From: Planctomycetes bacterium RBG_16_41_13
GTDB taxonomy: Bacteria; Planctomycetota; Brocadiia; Brocadiales; Brocadiaceae
Direction of reading: 5' to 3'
Length of the DNA stretch: 8,542 bases
Assembly (NCBI GenBank): GCA_001828295.1
Contig: MHYI01000210.1
Location: forward strand, 1 to 8,542
The notes beneath the pieces were generated by a model, which was not told the DNA's origin, did not search any database, and saw only the letters and a program-made list of their open reading frames with translations. Position numbers and translations under genes: made by a program. Within the stretch, counting starts at the first letter, position 1; the number at the start of each line of letters is the position of its first letter. This document shows positions 6,597-8,542 of the stretch, in pieces.

Positions 6597-6605
6597 AATA
6601 TACCA
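6597..6605 (-). promoter_or_regulatory. Candidate extended -10 promoter for the Gfo/Idh gene
   Basis: The minus strand reads TGG-TATATT, an extended -10 (TGn plus five of six consensus bases), 57 bases before the oxidoreductase ATG. No clear -35 is present, which extended -10 promoters tolerate. It lies between the inverted-repeat element and the gene, where a second promoter would be useful if the element reduces read-through from lpxA. Confidence 0.2.
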
Positions 6606-6645
6606 GACTACGGAACAATTGCGGACGGCAACATTTGGTTTTGTG

Positions 6646-6755
6646 GTAACAATTTAGTTTTTTGAAAAAGAAGGTGGCGTGGCATTTGCGCGGGGTGCAC
6701 GGAATACGAAAAGACATTGCTTTTATTGGAGTTTTTCAAAAAACTAAATTGTTAC
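6646..6755. repeat. 110-base inverted-repeat element (MITE-like or hairpin) at the lpxA 3' end
   Basis: Two arms of 24 bases, 6646-6669 and 6732-6755, are perfect reverse complements, beginning GTAACAATTTAG and ending TTTTTTGAAAAA. They enclose a 62-base core (6670-6731) with about half G+C, richer than the surrounding AT-rich DNA. The right arm contains the last codons and the TAG stop (6744-6746) of lpxA. No target-site duplication of at least four bases is evident next to the arms. The layout fits a small non-autonomous transposon remnant; it could also act as a transcript-stabilising or attenuating hairpin. There is no T-run after the stem on either strand, so it is not a standard intrinsic terminator. 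Confidence 0.75.
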
Positions 6756-7562
6756 TTGGGGTGAAACTCTCAGTATTTCTCTATAACGCCCATGCTTACC
6801 TTTTTCAATATTTCTCAGAAATGTGATCAGATATTCAACTTCAGGTGAAATGTATTCTTGTTTCTCTATTTGCCCCAAAATTTTATTTCTATTTAACTCA
6901 TCAGAACGAAATAATACACGGAATGAATCTTTAATCTTATCAATTTGTTCTCCGGAAAACCCCTCTCTTTCCAGCCCGATTACATTAACCTGCCTTATTC
7001 TTGCCGGGTGCCCTTCAATTATTACGTATGGAGGCACATCCTGAACGATTCTTGTGTGTCCGCCTACATAAGCATAACGACCTATCGTCACAAATGGTTG
7101 TATACCTACTAAACCCATAAGTTTAACCCCTTTTTCCAATACAACGTGTCCTCCCAATAATACACCATTCGCCAGAAGGACGTTATTTTCTATTATGCAA
7201 TCATGGGCAACATGCGAACAAGCCATAAAAAAGCAATTGTTGCCTATTACCGTTTTCCCACCACCGCCAGCGGTACCTCTGTTAATAGTAACCCCTTCTC
7301 TCACAGTGTTATTATCTCCCATAAGCAGCAAAGATTGTTCTCCGCAATACTTAAGATCTTGCGGTTCAGCGCCCAATACCGCATTTGGATAAATAACACT
7401 ATTTTTCCCTATTGTAGTACATCCAATTACCGTTGCATTATTCTTTATTACGGTCCCATCGCCAATGGTAACATTTTCACCGACAACAGAAAAAGGACCA
7501 ATTTCGACATCGCTGCCTAATTTAGCACCGGGGTGAACAAGTGCCCATCGATGAATTTTCAT
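6744..7562 (-). CDS. lpxA: UDP-N-acetylglucosamine O-acyltransferase
   Basis: LpxA adds an R-3-hydroxyacyl chain from acyl carrier protein to UDP-GlcNAc (or its 3-amino analogue), the first step of lipid A synthesis, in the cytoplasm. At 272 residues it is slightly longer than the E. coli enzyme (262). Residues 1 to about 185 form the hexapeptide-repeat left-handed beta helix; the rest is the helical C-terminal domain. Visible features are PQDLKY (67-72), TAGGGGKT (97-104), and SHVAHDC with His117 and catalytic His120, matching E. coli 122 and 125. His139 and the chain-length 'ruler' Gly168 are also conserved (E. coli 144 and Gly173), which suggests a long acyl chain. The residue equivalent to E. 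coli His160 is Gln155. GGGGAG lies 5 bases before the ATG. The last codons (V-T-I-stop) lie inside the inverted-repeat element, so the native C-terminus may have been altered. Confidence 0.96.
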   Translation of the reverse strand: MKIHRWALVHPGAKLGSDVEIGPFSVVGENVTIGDGTVIKNNATVIGCTTIGKNSVIYPNAVLGAEPQDLKYCGEQSLLLMGDNNTVREGVTINRGTAGGGGKTVIGNNCFFMACSHVAHDCIIENNVLLANGVLLGGHVVLEKGVKLMGLVGIQPFVTIGRYAYVGGHTRIVQDVPPYVIIEGHPARIRQVNVIGLEREGFSGEQIDKIKDSFRVLFRSDELNRNKILGQIEKQEYISPEVEYLITFLRNIEKGKHGRYREILRVSPQVTI

Positions 7563-7651
7563 TGCGTCTCCCCGTTTCTTTGTTTTCTTAAAATGATCAG
7601 GCCATTTTATTCATACCTGAATCTTGCCTCATTGCTTACCACTGAATAGTG

Positions 7652-7672
7652 TACCTTGTAAACGCTACCTTG
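7652..7672. repeat. Short direct repeat in the lpxC-lpxA gap
   Basis: The 7-base word TACCTTG occurs at 7652-7658 and 7666-7672, a period of 14 bases, and each copy is followed by a similar AACG. The repeat lies in the 255-base untranslated stretch upstream of lpxA. A 13-base dyad (TGGATT-T-AATCCA) lies about 30 bases to the right. Either could be a protein-binding site, but with only two copies chance is likely. I see no RNA gene, no fabZ remnant and no convincing promoter in the rest of 7563-7817. Confidence 0.3.
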
Positions 7673-7817
7673 AACGGTTGCTGCCATCGTTTTATACAAA
7701 AGGTGGATTTAATCCATTTGTTTAAAAACCCGAAACAGCGTATTCTCTCTAAGCCTTCATTTATTAGCGATTACAAAGGAAGATACCAAAAGTATTATGT
7801 AAGATTCAGACAATAAT

Positions 7818-8542
7818 TCATGCCTTACATGCGATATTTGCTATTTTTCTTGCCAATTCTGCGTTCAGGAAATGTCCGGATCTTTTTGCCACGATGTGTC
7901 CCTTAAGAACAACATTGGCCAAATAAAGATCTCCGATAAGATCCAAAATTTTATGCCTTACATGTTCATTCGGGAACCGTAATTCTGCAGGACTCATAGA
8001 AAGAGGTTTTGTTATCTTTCCATCTTTCTGTATTACGTAGCTATTATCATCCGTGACGCCTTTTCCCAGTCCAAGCTTTTTGAATTCTTCTACGTATGTA
8101 CTCAGGCCAAACGTTCTGGCGGAAGCAACTTCTCTGGAAAAATTTTCTTCATTAAATTCAATTTCATATGTTTGCTGACCTATAAAAAAACCGTCAAAGT
8201 CCAAGGTATAGGAAAGCAACAATCCCTCATTAATTGGCAACGCTGTAATACTTGCATTTCCATTGCTCACCATAATCGGCTCTTGAATTATGAATATATG
8301 TTTTTCCCCTCCCAATGCAACAACGGTTGCCTCCTTAAGGATATCCATGAAATATTTGGCGCTTCCATCGCCTGCTGGCATTTCCTGTCCATGGATTTCA
8401 ATTTCTATATTGTCAATGCCTAATCCGGCAAGTGCGGCCATTACATGCTCTATCCCTTCAATTTCGGCATCATCCTTCTTCAAAAAAATGCGTTTTGCAG
8501 TGTTTGATAAGAAGTGAACATTCGCGGGTATTATTGGACGAG
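7818..8542 (-). CDS. lpxC: UDP-3-O-acyl-N-acetylglucosamine deacetylase, 5' end outside window
   Basis: LpxC is the zinc amidase that removes the N-acetyl group from acylated UDP-GlcNAc, the committed step of lipid A synthesis, in the cytoplasm. The frame is open to the right edge, so 240 C-terminal residues are present and the N-terminal part (roughly 60 residues by comparison with E. coli) is missing. The TTG at 8481-8483 is an internal leucine codon; conserved sequence continues upstream of it (RPIIPANV...). Landmarks are GIEHVMAALAGLGIDN, whose His is the first zinc ligand; the PAGDGSA stretch; NEHVRHKILDLIGDLYL with the H-x3-D zinc ligands; and KRSGHFLNAEL, whose His is the catalytic base. 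The protein ends soon after, so there is no fused FabZ domain as found in some Bacteroidetes. The next gene on the strand is lpxA, 255 bases away. Confidence 0.95.
   Translation of the reverse strand, partial: RPIIPANVHFLSNTAKRIFLKKDDAEIEGIEHVMAALAGLGIDNIEIEIHGQEMPAGDGSAKYFMDILKEATVVALGGEKHIFIIQEPIMVSNGNASITALPINEGLLLSYTLDFDGFFIGQQTYEIEFNEENFSREVASARTFGLSTYVEEFKKLGLGKGVTDDNSYVIQKDGKITKPLSMSPAELRFPNEHVRHKILDLIGDLYLANVVLKGHIVAKRSGHFLNAELARKIANIACKA

Noticed and set aside
6540..6645. A target-site duplication flanking the 110-base element
   Set aside because: The bases next to the two arms (TTGTG and TTGGGG) resemble each other only loosely; no exact duplication of useful length is seen.
7607..7687. 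A 26-residue ATG frame on the minus strand between lpxC and lpxA
   Set aside because: No ribosome binding site, no recognisable sequence, and a length expected by chance.
7818..8542. LpxC-FabZ fusion
   Set aside because: The reading frame stops shortly after the GHFLNAEL region, where an unfused LpxC ends, so no FabZ domain is present.

Overview
The window is AT-rich and reads as a piece of a planctomycete chromosome, most likely an anammox bacterium of the Kuenenia/Brocadia type. The reasons are an octaheme protein of the hydroxylamine oxidoreductase (HAO) family with eight CXXCH sites, a small monoheme cytochrome c beside it, and lipid A genes (lpxC, lpxA) showing a Gram-negative outer membrane. 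The taxonomic call is an inference from gene content; there is no rRNA or other marker here.

Layout. Only the first gene, the 3' part of hflX (1-567), is on the plus strand, and it converges on the rest. Everything else is on the minus strand. In the direction of transcription (right to left) these are: lpxC (5' end outside the window); a 255-base gap; lpxA; a 110-base inverted-repeat element overlapping the lpxA stop codon; a Gfo/Idh/MocA oxidoreductase (GnnA-like candidate); a DUF1858 CXXC protein; two tandem small cupin-like proteins; a DUF2249 protein; the octaheme HAO-like protein; a strong intrinsic terminator; a monoheme cytochrome c; panD; and lgt. No gene-free stretch exceeds 300 bases.

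How the genes work together. lpxC, lpxA and the Gfo/Idh gene form an outer-membrane lipid A module; the oxidoreductase may make the 3-keto precursor of a diamino sugar for lipid A. The next block (DUF1858, cupin, cupin, DUF2249, HAO-like) is compact, same-strand, and closed by the terminator at 2397-2444. The four small proteins have no export signal, whereas the heme protein has a Sec signal, so the small ones probably act in the cytoplasm, for example in sensing, maturation or NO/hydroxylamine-related redox handling. This partnership is the most interesting thing in the window. The cytochrome c has its own candidate promoter just past the terminator and could exchange electrons with the HAO-like enzyme. 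panD (pantothenate synthesis) and lgt (lipoprotein acylation) are translationally coupled by an ATGA overlap and look like ordinary housekeeping genes.

The HAO-like protein is unusual for its lysine/glutamate-rich low-complexity segment of roughly 75 residues between the signal peptide and the heme domain. The two cupins have lost most of the canonical metal ligands. The inverted-repeat element has perfect 24-base arms and a core richer in GC than its surroundings, and it supplies the last codons of lpxA.
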